Shown: positions 1 to 5,905 of the stretch, piece after piece
How positions within the stretch are numbered: the first letter of the stretch is position 1
How the letters are laid out: each line of letters begins with the position of its first letter
NCBI GenBank assembly: GCA_003223675.1
Contig: QHVW01000108.1
Location: 1 to 9,436, forward strand
DNA length: 9,436 nucleotides
Direction of reading: 5' to 3'
Origin: Acidobacteriota bacterium
GTDB taxonomy: Bacteria > Acidobacteriota > Thermoanaerobaculia > Multivoradales > UBA5704
Notes under the pieces: model-generated
What the model saw: only the letters and a program-made list of their open reading frames with translations
Told to the model about the DNA's origin: nothing
Database searches by the model: none
Position numbers and translations under genes: made by a program

Positions 1-392
1 AGCGGACGGGTCGAGCCCACGGCCTGATAGAGGTCCGGATCGCCGTCCGTTTTGGGGTCGAGCGCGAAGGGAGAGCCGTCCGCGAGGCTCTGGAACTCGT
101 TGCGCACCGCGATCGGCTGGTCGAGCCGCAGCTCGCCGTTGTCGACCGCCTGGAAGAGCGCCATCATCAAGGGCAGCTTCATGGTGCTGGCGGCGTGGAA
201 GGTCTGGTCCTCGTTGCGGGCGTAGGTCGCTCCCGTGCCGAGGTTGTGGTAGAAGACGGCGACCGTGCCGCCGGGCGGGTGGAGGAACCGCTCCAGGCGG
301 AGCGCCAGCACGGACGGCACGGGCGTCGGGCCCCCCGTGGCGCAGGAGAGGAGGGGGAGGGTGAGGAGCGTCAGGATGATCGATCGCATCAT
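1..392 (-). CDS. Serine hydrolase of class A beta-lactamase fold, lipoprotein, C-terminus outside window
   Basis: About 130 N-terminal residues are visible; the gene runs off the left edge. The start is the first of two tandem ATG codons, 6 nt after AGGAGAGG (positions 406-399 on the minus strand). Residues 1-17 form a short hydrophobic signal ending in Leu-Leu-Ser-Cys, a good lipobox, so the mature protein is probably lipidated at Cys17. A beta strand with a VFYHN pattern (46-50) and then AASTMKLPLM follows. S69-T-M-K72 is the SxxK nucleophile motif, at the position usual for class A beta-lactamases. The family (Beta-lactamase2-type) contains true beta-lactamases and penicillin-interacting hydrolases. 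The SDN and KTG motifs that would help decide lie outside the window, so beta-lactam hydrolysis is not shown. It lies downstream of, and in the same direction as, the L,D-transpeptidase, but a 168-nt gap suggests its own promoter. Confidence 0.85.
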   Translation of the reverse strand, partial: MMRSIILTLLTLPLLSCATGGPTPVPSVLALRLERFLHPPGGTVAVFYHNLGTGATYARNEDQTFHAASTMKLPLMMALFQAVDNGELRLDQPIAVRNEFQSLADGSPFALDPKTDGDPDLYQAVGSTRP

Positions 393-560
393 ATCTATCC
401 TCTCCTTACAGCAACGCCATCTGCCCCTTTTTTCCATGCCGCGCGACATAGCCGTCCACTGAAGGGGCGCGGAATTGCAGGTCCGGACGCGGATGTCAGG
501 GATCGTCGTCACGGGTTTGGCCCGGTACGATAGCAAAACCGGGGGCCCGCGTGCGCTCGC

Positions 561-1070
561 CTACGGCCGGATCTCCACCACCGTGCCGTTGGGGACGGCG
601 TCCCAGATCTCCTCGATCTCGGGGTCGGTGACGGCGATGCAGCCCCACGTCCAGTCGTGGAGCCGGTGCGACGTCCCGAGCCAGCCATAGCCGTTGGGGA
701 GGCCGTGGATCATGATGTCGCCGCCGGGAGCGCAGCGCAGGCGCCGGGCATTGGCGGCGTCCTGGGCGTTGGGGTAGGAGACGTGGAGCGCCCGGTGGTA
801 GTGCGACGCGGCGTTGCGGGCGTCGATCCGGTAGAGCCCCTCGGGGGTCCGGTTGTCCCCCTGGCACTGCTTACGGCCGGCCGGCTTGCTGCCCAGGGCG
901 ACACGGTAGGTTTTCACCGGTGTCCCCTTCCAGAGCAGGGTCAGGTGTCTCTGGGATTTCTCGACGAGGATGCGGTCCGCGTGCAGGCGCTTGCCCGGCT
1001 GCCGGGGCGTGGCGGCGAGGCACAGCGCCGCGAGCAGCAGGGCCGATCCCAACCGCGCCGCGCGTCTCAT
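561..1070 (-). CDS. Exported L,D-transpeptidase, YkuD domain (YafK-like)
   Basis: A 169-residue protein, predicted to form or exchange peptide cross-links in peptidoglycan outside the inner membrane. Residues 1-21 form a basic, alanine/leucine-rich Sec signal. The catalytic domain spans roughly 33-169: a first strand ILVEKSQRHLTLL, then GDNRTPEG, then HGLPNGYG (His122), and HDWTWGCIAV with the nucleophile Cys144. The usual Ser before the W/x-G-C element is Thr141 here, which is common in the subgroup with the HDWT pattern. The start is the ATG 5 nt after the TGA of the upstream methyltransferase, with GGGG about 8 nt upstream overlapping that stop codon. The reading frame stays open upstream to 1706, but that part only shadows the methyltransferase gene and has no export signal. 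The two genes are very probably co-transcribed. L,D-transpeptidases resist most non-carbapenem beta-lactams, which is notable given the beta-lactamase-like neighbour. Confidence 0.93.
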   Translation of the reverse strand: MRRAARLGSALLLAALCLAATPRQPGKRLHADRILVEKSQRHLTLLWKGTPVKTYRVALGSKPAGRKQCQGDNRTPEGLYRIDARNAASHYHRALHVSYPNAQDAANARRLRCAPGGDIMIHGLPNGYGWLGTSHRLHDWTWGCIAVTDPEIEEIWDAVPNGTVVEIRP

Positions 1071-1075
1071 GATCG

Positions 1076-1783
1076 TCACCCCACTGGGGCGGTCCGCCGG
1101 CGCTTCAGGACCGCCAGCATGGCGAAGTAGATCCCCATCCCGACGATGGCCACGATTGGGATCGTCCGGGAGCTCAGGGTGGCGGCGAACCAGGTGACGC
1201 CGGCGAACAGGAGCCAGAAGAAGACCTCGCCGAGGAACGCCTGCGGCCAGCGCGGCTGGAGGCCGCTCGCGGGCACGCGGGGGCGAAGCGAGGGCAGGAG
1301 CCGGGGCACGGCGTCGAAGTAGGACCGGTAGCGCTCCCCCTGCGTGGCGAGGAGCTCGGACTCCTCCCGGCCGATCAGGCGGAGGAGGAAGACCAGGTGC
1401 CCCAGGACCAGGACGAAGAGCCCCAGCCGGCTGGCGATCAGGCCCATGCCCACGGCCAGCAGGAGGTTGCCGAGATAGAGCGGGTTCCGCACGTGGCGAT
1501 AGGGGCCGTCCGCCACCACCCCTTCGGTGCGCAGGTTGGCGTCGTGGACCCGCTCGCTCTGGAGATAGGCGGCCGCCCACGTCCGCACCAGGGCCGCGAT
1601 CCCGACCAGGACGGCGGCCACTCCGAAGACCGCGTGGATGACGGCGTCGCTCGCCGGCCCGAACAGGCGGACCAGGAACACGCCGGCGCTCCGGTGGTCG
1701 ATCCAATAGGCCGAGAACGCCACCCAGAAGAGCAGGAAGATGAACCAGAAGCGATGGCGGAACTCGAAATCGGTGGCGCGCAT
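1076..1783 (-). CDS. Isoprenylcysteine carboxyl methyltransferase (ICMT/PEMT-like) family membrane protein
   Basis: A 235-residue integral membrane protein with about five hydrophobic segments (roughly 12-28, 45-70, 104-135, 183-201 and 206-226). The family signature is clear: GPYRHVRNPLYLG at 93-105, then REESEL (139-144), then GERYRSYFDAVPRLLP (149-164). In this family the conserved Arg-Asn-Pro and the Glu and Arg-Tyr residues bind S-adenosylmethionine and the acceptor at the membrane face. Bacterial members methylate various lipids or small amphiphiles, and most have no known substrate, so I do not infer prenyl-protein methylation. The ATG at 1783 has only a weak AGGA about 12 nt upstream. 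It is the first gene of a probable operon with the L,D-transpeptidase and is divergent from the FG-GAP gene across 69 bp, which must hold both promoters. Confidence 0.9.
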   Translation of the reverse strand: MRATDFEFRHRFWFIFLLFWVAFSAYWIDHRSAGVFLVRLFGPASDAVIHAVFGVAAVLVGIAALVRTWAAAYLQSERVHDANLRTEGVVADGPYRHVRNPLYLGNLLLAVGMGLIASRLGLFVLVLGHLVFLLRLIGREESELLATQGERYRSYFDAVPRLLPSLRPRVPASGLQPRWPQAFLGEVFFWLLFAGVTWFAATLSSRTIPIVAIVGMGIYFAMLAVLKRRRTAPVG

Positions 1784-1852
1784 GGGGTTTTTACGTCCTG
1801 GGCGGGGGGAAGTTTCCTGGGCCGGTCCGGCTTTTCAGGAGTATCCTGGGCC

Positions 1853-3019
1853 ATGCGCAAGCCGATTTGCGTCGCCATGATTTCCATGGCCTGCCTGGGC
1901 TGCAGCCCGCTCCTGCCGGGGGATGGACCGGGGACCGTGGCTGGCCCTGCCCATCCTCGCTTTGCCACCGGGAGCGCGCCCGGAAGCGTCGAGGTGGCCG
2001 ATCTCAATGGTGACGGCAAGCCCGACCTCATCGTGGCCAACGAGCAGAGCCAGAACGTGACCGTCCTGCTCGGCGACGGCCGGGGAGGATTCACGGCGGC
2101 GCCGGGCTCTCCGTTCGCCGCCGGCCAGCAGCCCAACGACGTCGCTATCGGTGATTTCAACCGGGATGGCAAGCTGGACCTGGCTTTCGCGAATCATGAG
2201 GCCAAGCACCTGACCGTGCTGCTGGGGGACGGCCGGGGACGCTTCGCGCCCGCACCGGGCTCGCCGTTCGCGGTGGCGGTGCGCCCGCATACGCACGGCG
2301 TGGCCACGGGCGACCTGAACGGCGACGGCAACCTCGACCTGCTCACGGACAGTTGGGGGAACGATCAGATGGCGGTCCTGCTCGGAGACGGCAAGGGCGG
2401 TTTCAAGCCCGGGCCGTTCCTGATGGTCGGGAAGCATCCCTACCAGAGGGTGCGGATCGCGGACGTCAACCGGGATGGCAGGGACGACGTCATCGCCACC
2501 AACCTCGAAGGCGACAACGTGACGATCCTTCTCGGTGACGGCAGGGGAGGATTCCAACCCTCGACCGGCTCCCCCTTTCCTTGTGGAGATTCGCCGTTCT
2601 TCGCCGCCGTCGGAGACCTCAATGGCGACGGCAAGCCCGACCTCGCGGTCATCAACGCGCCCAGCAGCACGACGGACCGGCAGGGCAGGGACGGCGTGAC
2701 CCTGCTGCTCGGCGATGGCAAGGGCGGATTCAAAATGATGGCGGGCTCAACCGTAGGGACCGGCAAGGTTCCCAACCGCCTGGCGATCGGCGACGTGAAC
2801 GGCGACGGCGTCGCCGACGTAGCGGTGACCTACACGGACAACGACAGCATCGCGCTCTTTCTGATGAGCCGCCAGGGCGCGGTCGCCTCGAGCTCGACGA
2901 TCGCGGTGGGCAAGAGGCCGAGAGGTATTGCCATCCATGATCTGAACGGCGACGGTAAGGGGGATATCGTGGTCGCCGACAGCGGCGACAACCAGGTCAT
3001 GGTGATCCCCGGCCGATAG
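1853..3019 (+). CDS. Exported FG-GAP/VCBS repeat protein, probable seven-bladed beta-propeller
   Basis: A 388-residue protein. The chosen ATG has AGGAG 11 nt upstream; the frame is open further 5' to 1397 but that part is antisense to the methyltransferase and lacks an export signal. Residues 1-17 (ending ACLGC) form a short signal with a lipoprotein-like Cys17, although the -3 residue is Cys rather than the usual Leu. Seven D-x-N-x-D-G-x-x-D calcium loops begin at Asp50, 101, 154, 204, 255, 314 and 363. The spacing is about 50 residues, with one 59-residue interval after the fifth loop. Blades 1-5 continue with a LLGDGxGxF strand-turn; blades 6 and 7 are divergent. These are FG-GAP/VCBS repeats as in integrin-type propellers, and seven repeats would close one complete propeller. 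No catalytic domain is attached. The likely role is extracellular or periplasmic binding, with the ligand unknown. Confidence 0.9.
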   Translation: MRKPICVAMISMACLGCSPLLPGDGPGTVAGPAHPRFATGSAPGSVEVADLNGDGKPDLIVANEQSQNVTVLLGDGRGGFTAAPGSPFAAGQQPNDVAIGDFNRDGKLDLAFANHEAKHLTVLLGDGRGRFAPAPGSPFAVAVRPHTHGVATGDLNGDGNLDLLTDSWGNDQMAVLLGDGKGGFKPGPFLMVGKHPYQRVRIADVNRDGRDDVIATNLEGDNVTILLGDGRGGFQPSTGSPFPCGDSPFFAAVGDLNGDGKPDLAVINAPSSTTDRQGRDGVTLLLGDGKGGFKMMAGSTVGTGKVPNRLAIGDVNGDGVADVAVTYTDNDSIALFLMSRQGAVASSSTIAVGKRPRGIAIHDLNGDGKGDIVVADSGDNQVMVIPGR

Positions 3020-3026
3020 CCAGCCC

Positions 3027-3617
3027 TCAGCTCTCCGGCTCCGCCTCCAGCCCCAGCCGCGCCAGCAGGTTCTGGAGCACCCGCGCGGTCAACCCCCAGA
3101 TCTCGCGGTTGCCGACGTGATAGATGAGGAGGTTGCGGGGGACGCCGTTGAGGAGGACCTCGCGCTCCTCGACCATCCGCGGATTGGCGAAGGCGGTCAG
3201 GGGGAGGGGGAAGACCTCGGCGATCTCGCCGGCGTTGGGGGTGAGCTGGGCACCGTGGGGGATCGCGCCCACGCAGGGGATCACCCGGAAGCCGGCCGGG
3301 CTCTCCTGCTCGTCGAGCGCGCCGAGCTTGAGGACGACCTTGGGATCGAGGCCGATCTCCTCGTGGGCCTCGCGCAGGGCCGCGCCCCAGGGGTCCTCCT
3401 TGAGCTCGCGGCCGCCGCCGGCGAAGGCGATCTGGCTGCGGTGGCTCGGCAGGTCGTCCGCGCGCTTGGTGAGGACGGTCCAGAGCTCGCCCGCGTCCAC
3501 GAAGAGCGGCACCAGCACCGAGGCCGGCCGCGCGTCGCTCGCCGGCAGCCGCCGCGGGGGAGGCGAGGAGAGGCGCTCCCGCAGGGCGAGAATCCAACTC
3601 TGGCGGTCGTTTTCCAT
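3027..3617 (-). CDS. NUDIX hydrolase, CoA pyrophosphatase type
   Basis: A 196-residue cytoplasmic enzyme, predicted to cleave the pyrophosphate of coenzyme A or a related nucleotide to 4'-phosphopantetheine and 3',5'-ADP. The Nudix box is exact: G68, x5, E74, x7, then REAHEEIGL at 82-90, with the EE pair as metal ligands. The CoA-type extension just before it is recognisable: LTKR at 49-52, then H59 and SQIAFAGG. The usual AFPGG is AFAGG here. The C-terminal IWGLTARVL segment is also typical of this subgroup. I chose the ATG at 3617, with GGAAGGTG ending about 5 nt upstream; a GTG at 3632 would add five residues but would overlap that ribosome site. The gene converges on the FG-GAP gene with 7 nt between stop codons, leaving no room for a conventional terminator. 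Other NUDIX substrates cannot be excluded. Confidence 0.9.
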   Translation of the reverse strand: MENDRQSWILALRERLSSPPPRRLPASDARPASVLVPLFVDAGELWTVLTKRADDLPSHRSQIAFAGGGRELKEDPWGAALREAHEEIGLDPKVVLKLGALDEQESPAGFRVIPCVGAIPHGAQLTPNAGEIAEVFPLPLTAFANPRMVEEREVLLNGVPRNLLIYHVGNREIWGLTARVLQNLLARLGLEAEPES

Positions 3618-3710
3618 GACGTCACCTTCCACCGTCTGGACCGGCTCCCCGGCGGCGGCGGCCCAGGCGGAAGGATAGTAGTACAGGAATCCAAAACCGG
3701 GATCGGCGTA

Positions 3711-3739
3711 TTGACGACGCTCGCCGGATGATCTAAGCT
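3711..3739 (+). promoter_or_regulatory. Possible sigma70-type promoter for the DUF2235 gene
   Basis: TTGACG (3711-3716) matches the -35 consensus at five of six positions. It is followed after 17 bp by TAAGCT (3734-3739), which keeps the three most conserved -10 bases (T1, A2, T6). The local sequence is much more AT-rich than its surroundings. Transcription would start near 3746, giving a leader of about 80 nt before the ATG at 3829. A prediction only. Confidence 0.35.
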
Positions 3740-3770
3740 GTAATCAAAGACAGGCTTAAATAATTATTGC

Positions 3771-3799
3771 GATATCCGACTGCTTCTGCCGTGGATATC
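3771..3799. repeat. Inverted repeat GATATCC / GGATATC in the DUF2235 leader
   Basis: Seven-base perfect arms at 3771-3777 and 3793-3799 are separated by 15 bp. The element lies between the predicted promoter and the ribosome site (GGAGGG, 3818-3823). It could be an operator half-site pair or a weak RNA hairpin, or it could be chance. No T-run follows, so it is not a terminator. Confidence 0.3.
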
Positions 3800-3828
3800 T
3801 GATCCGACCCGTATCGCGGAGGGTTCCT

Positions 3829-5238
3829 ATGGCTGGCGATCGTTGCCGTTTGTGGATCGTCCTGTGGAGCGGTCTTCTCGTCCTTCCGGCCGTCCCTCTC
3901 CTCGCCGCGCAGGACAGGGAGGAGGAATCCGTCGACCGGCCCCGTAACATCGTCCTCTGTCTCGACGGTACCTGGAACAGCACCTACGACGAGGCCCAAC
4001 GCGAAGACGGGTCCAAGGTCCTCAAGCCCACCAACGTGCTCAAGCTCTGCCGGTCCGTGGAGCCGCGGGGCCCGCAGAACGGGCGCGAGCAGATCGCCTT
4101 CTACCAGACCGGTGTGGGGTCGCTCCCCGAGTACCCGGGCACGCCGAACCACCTGCTCCACGTCAGCGACAAGCTCCTCGGCGGCGCCTATGGCGCGGGC
4201 TTCGAGGCCAACGTCGAGGACGCTCTGGAGTTTCTCGTCCTCAACCACCGTCCGGGAGACAAGGTCTTCATCTTCGGGTTCAGCCGCGGCGCGGCCACCG
4301 CGCGCGCGGTGACCCGCTTCATCGGCTGGGCCCAGGGCCTGCCCAGCAAGGACGACGCGTATTACCTGCCCGTGCTCTTCCGGGAGTTCGTCTCTTCGAA
4401 AGGCGAGGCGAAGATCGGAGACGTTCTGGAAGAGATCAACCATCCCAAGAAGCCCGCGAGCGGGAAGGCCCAGGAGGAGCCGCGGCAGCGCCTGAAGCCT
4501 CTCAAGAAGGTCGAGGTGGAGTATCTCGGCGTGTGGGATACCGTGATGGCCCTGGGAGCGCGTTTCAAAGCCAAGGGCGCGACCACGGCGTCGCCCAGCC
4601 AGAGCTTCTACCTGGACCGCCAGCCGGCCCCCTGCGTGCGGCACGCCCGCCAGGCGCTGGCAATCGACGAGGCGCGCTACGACTTCCGCCCCGAGGTCTG
4701 GTCAGGCCACGCGGACGACCAGAAGCTCGAGCAGCGCTGGTTCGTGGGCGTGCACTCGAACGTCGGGGGCGGCTACGTCAAGGACGGCCTCGCCAATCGT
4801 ACATTTAAGTGGATACTGAAAGCTGCCGAGGAGCACGGGTTGGAGGTGGATTCCCATTTCGTCGAACACTATCCGGCCCCCCTCTGGGCCAACATCTATG
4901 ATTCGAGCTCCACGCTGTACCGGACCCTGGACAGTCTCCGCGGACGCTCCGGCCCAGCACAGCGGTGTCTGATCGGCAGACCCGAGTCGGCCAACCCCTC
5001 CCTCGACCCCTCGGTGATCCGGAGGATGGAGCTCGATCCCGCCAAGCTCGGCGGGAAGGCCTACCGTCCGGAGAACGTCCTCCTCTTCCTCGCCTGCCAG
5101 CCGGACCTCGACCGGTATCTGGCGGAGCTCGACGATCACGATCTCAAGGAGTATGAAACCAAGCTCCCCCCGGACGTCCTGAAGGGGATCGCCGAGCTGC
5201 GGCCACAGTGCGGTCAGAGACTCAAAAGCTGCGACTGA
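3829..5238 (+). CDS. Exported DUF2235 alpha/beta hydrolase (Tle1-like fold)
   Basis: A 469-residue protein with GGAGGG 5 nt before its ATG. Residues 1-27 form a Sec signal peptide: a basic start, the hydrophobic core WIVLWSGLLVLP, and an LLAA cleavage region. The DUF2235 domain starts at about residue 40 with the hallmark CLDGTWN (44-50). The nucleophile elbow is GFSRGA (150-155, Ser152). The acid is probably Asp237 in GVWDTV and the base His309 in GVHSNVGGGY; all three elements match the family and the type VI phospholipase effector Tle1. Family members with known activity are phospholipases or other esterases, so lipid or ester hydrolysis is a reasonable inference, but the substrate is unknown. 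No VgrG, immunity or other type VI gene lies nearby, and a Sec signal argues against a type VI effector. The C-terminal 110 residues (about 360-469) have no motif I recognise. Confidence 0.88.
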   Translation: MAGDRCRLWIVLWSGLLVLPAVPLLAAQDREEESVDRPRNIVLCLDGTWNSTYDEAQREDGSKVLKPTNVLKLCRSVEPRGPQNGREQIAFYQTGVGSLPEYPGTPNHLLHVSDKLLGGAYGAGFEANVEDALEFLVLNHRPGDKVFIFGFSRGAATARAVTRFIGWAQGLPSKDDAYYLPVLFREFVSSKGEAKIGDVLEEINHPKKPASGKAQEEPRQRLKPLKKVEVEYLGVWDTVMALGARFKAKGATTASPSQSFYLDRQPAPCVRHARQALAIDEARYDFRPEVWSGHADDQKLEQRWFVGVHSNVGGGYVKDGLANRTFKWILKAAEEHGLEVDSHFVEHYPAPLWANIYDSSSTLYRTLDSLRGRSGPAQRCLIGRPESANPSLDPSVIRRMELDPAKLGGKAYRPENVLLFLACQPDLDRYLAELDDHDLKEYETKLPPDVLKGIAELRPQCGQRLKSCD

Positions 5239-5271
5239 GGCGTCCCTTTCAAGGTCTCTTCGAGGTACCAC

Positions 5272-5288
5272 CGATTCGCGGCGATTCG
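5272..5288. repeat. Tandem direct repeat CGATTCG, 10-bp period
   Basis: CGATTCG occurs at 5272-5278 and again at 5282-5288, one helical turn apart, in the 89-bp spacer before the membrane LuxR gene. The pair sits 40-56 bp before the GTG start, a position that suits an upstream activator site. The function is inferred only from position and geometry. Confidence 0.35.
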
Positions 5289-5327
5289 GCTGGCACCTGT
5301 CCCGGGCGGCGCGCTATCCTCACGCCC

Positions 5328-5771
5328 GTGAAGCGCGTCATCTTCTATGGGCTCATCGGCGGGGTGCTGCTCGTCCTGCTCAAGATCCTCGAGTACCAGT
5401 ACGTGGTCCGCACCTATCCCGGCGAGATCTATGGCGGCCTGGTGGCGGCGATCTTCGCCGGGCTGGGGATCTACTTCGGACGGCACTGGTCGCGGTCCCG
5501 GGAGGTGACGGTGGTCCGGGAGGTCCGCGTCCCGGAGGGTGAGCCCTTCACGCTCAACGCCGGGAAGCTCAAGGAGCTCGGGATTACCCCGCGCGAGCAC
5601 GAGATCCTCGGGCTGATCGCGGAAGGCTTGAGCAACCGGGAGATCGGCGAGCGGCTCCGCGTCTCCGAGAATACGGTCAAGACCCACTCCTCCCACGTGT
5701 TCGACAAGCTGGGGGTCAACCGCCGGGTCCAGGCCGTGCTGAAGGGGCGGGAGCTCGGTCTGATCCCCTGA
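5328..5771 (+). CDS. Membrane-anchored LuxR/GerE-type HTH transcriptional regulator
   Basis: A 147-residue protein starting at GTG 5328. No ribosome site precedes it, but the sequence TATCCT ends 7 nt upstream and could be a -10 box for a leaderless mRNA. Two hydrophobic helices (about 5-22 and 34-50) are separated by a short loop and would anchor the protein in the inner membrane. A linker of about 30 residues, rich in charged residues and valines, follows. The GerE HTH occupies 84-147: ITPREHEILGLIAEG, SNREIGERLRV, and the recognition helix around SENTVKTHSSHVFDKL (113-128). There is no receiver, PAS or ligand-binding domain, so any signal must come through the membrane helices or a partner. 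The DUF4199 membrane protein just downstream on the same strand is the natural candidate. The longer frame from 5208 overlaps the end of the DUF2235 gene and is not supported. Confidence 0.85.
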   Translation: MKRVIFYGLIGGVLLVLLKILEYQYVVRTYPGEIYGGLVAAIFAGLGIYFGRHWSRSREVTVVREVRVPEGEPFTLNAGKLKELGITPREHEILGLIAEGLSNREIGERLRVSENTVKTHSSHVFDKLGVNRRVQAVLKGRELGLIP

Positions 5772-5786
5772 TCGATCCCGAAACGA

Positions 5787-5803
5787 GGGTCAATCGGGGT
5801 CAA
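5787..5803. repeat. Tandem direct repeat GGGTCAA, 10-bp period
   Basis: GGGTCAA occurs at 5787-5793 and 5797-5803, exactly 10 bp apart, in the spacer upstream of the DUF4199 gene and just after the LuxR-type gene. The same helical face is presented twice, as for tandem protein-binding sites. On the other strand these read TTGACC. No function is proven. Confidence 0.4.
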
Positions 5804-5854
5804 CGAAAGGATGATTTAGGGATTCGGGCCGAAAATCACCCGAACGGAGGACGA

Positions 5855-5871
5855 CCGGCGCCTGGCGCCGG
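5855..5871. repeat. Perfect GC-rich inverted repeat before DUF4199
   Basis: CCGGCGCC and GGCGCCGG flank a single T. As RNA it would fold into a very stable seven-pair hairpin with a three-base loop, 34 nt before the DUF4199 ATG. No T-run follows, so it does not look like an intrinsic terminator. It may be a protein-binding palindrome, an attenuating hairpin or a REP-like element. A second, weaker stem (TTCGGG 5823-5828 / CCCGAA 5839-5844) lies just upstream. Confidence 0.45.
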
Positions 5872-5905
5872 CCCCAGACTGCGGGCAGACAAGGGAGGAA
5901 ACACA

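Noticed and set aside
195..533. Plus-strand ORF opposite the beta-lactamase-like gene
   Set aside because: The minus strand carries a clear lipoprotein with an SxxK motif; the plus frame has no recognisable feature.
535..560. GC-rich repeat after the L,D-transpeptidase stop as an intrinsic terminator
   Set aside because: The inverted repeat is imperfect (GGCCCCCGGT against ACCGGGCC) and is not followed by a T-run of useful length.
1071..1706. Extended N-terminus of the L,D-transpeptidase frame up to 1706
   Set aside because: The extension lies out of frame on the methyltransferase gene, is Arg/Pro-rich, and would bury the Sec signal that starts at 1070.
1397..1852. Extended N-terminus of the FG-GAP protein
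   Set aside because: It is antisense to the methyltransferase; the ATG at 1853 has a ribosome site and starts a signal sequence.
2000..2990. Repeated DNA segments within 2000-2990 as a mobile or CRISPR-like repeat array
   Set aside because: The repeats are codons for the calcium loops of the propeller blades, are diverged, and stay in frame with a single gene.
3618..3632. GTG at 3632 as the NUDIX start
   Set aside because: The GGAAGGTG ribosome site lies inside this extension and serves the ATG at 3617.
5291..5306. TGGCAC as the -24 element of a sigma54 promoter before the LuxR gene
   Set aside because: The -12 element is absent: the bases at the required spacing are CCGGG, without the essential GC.
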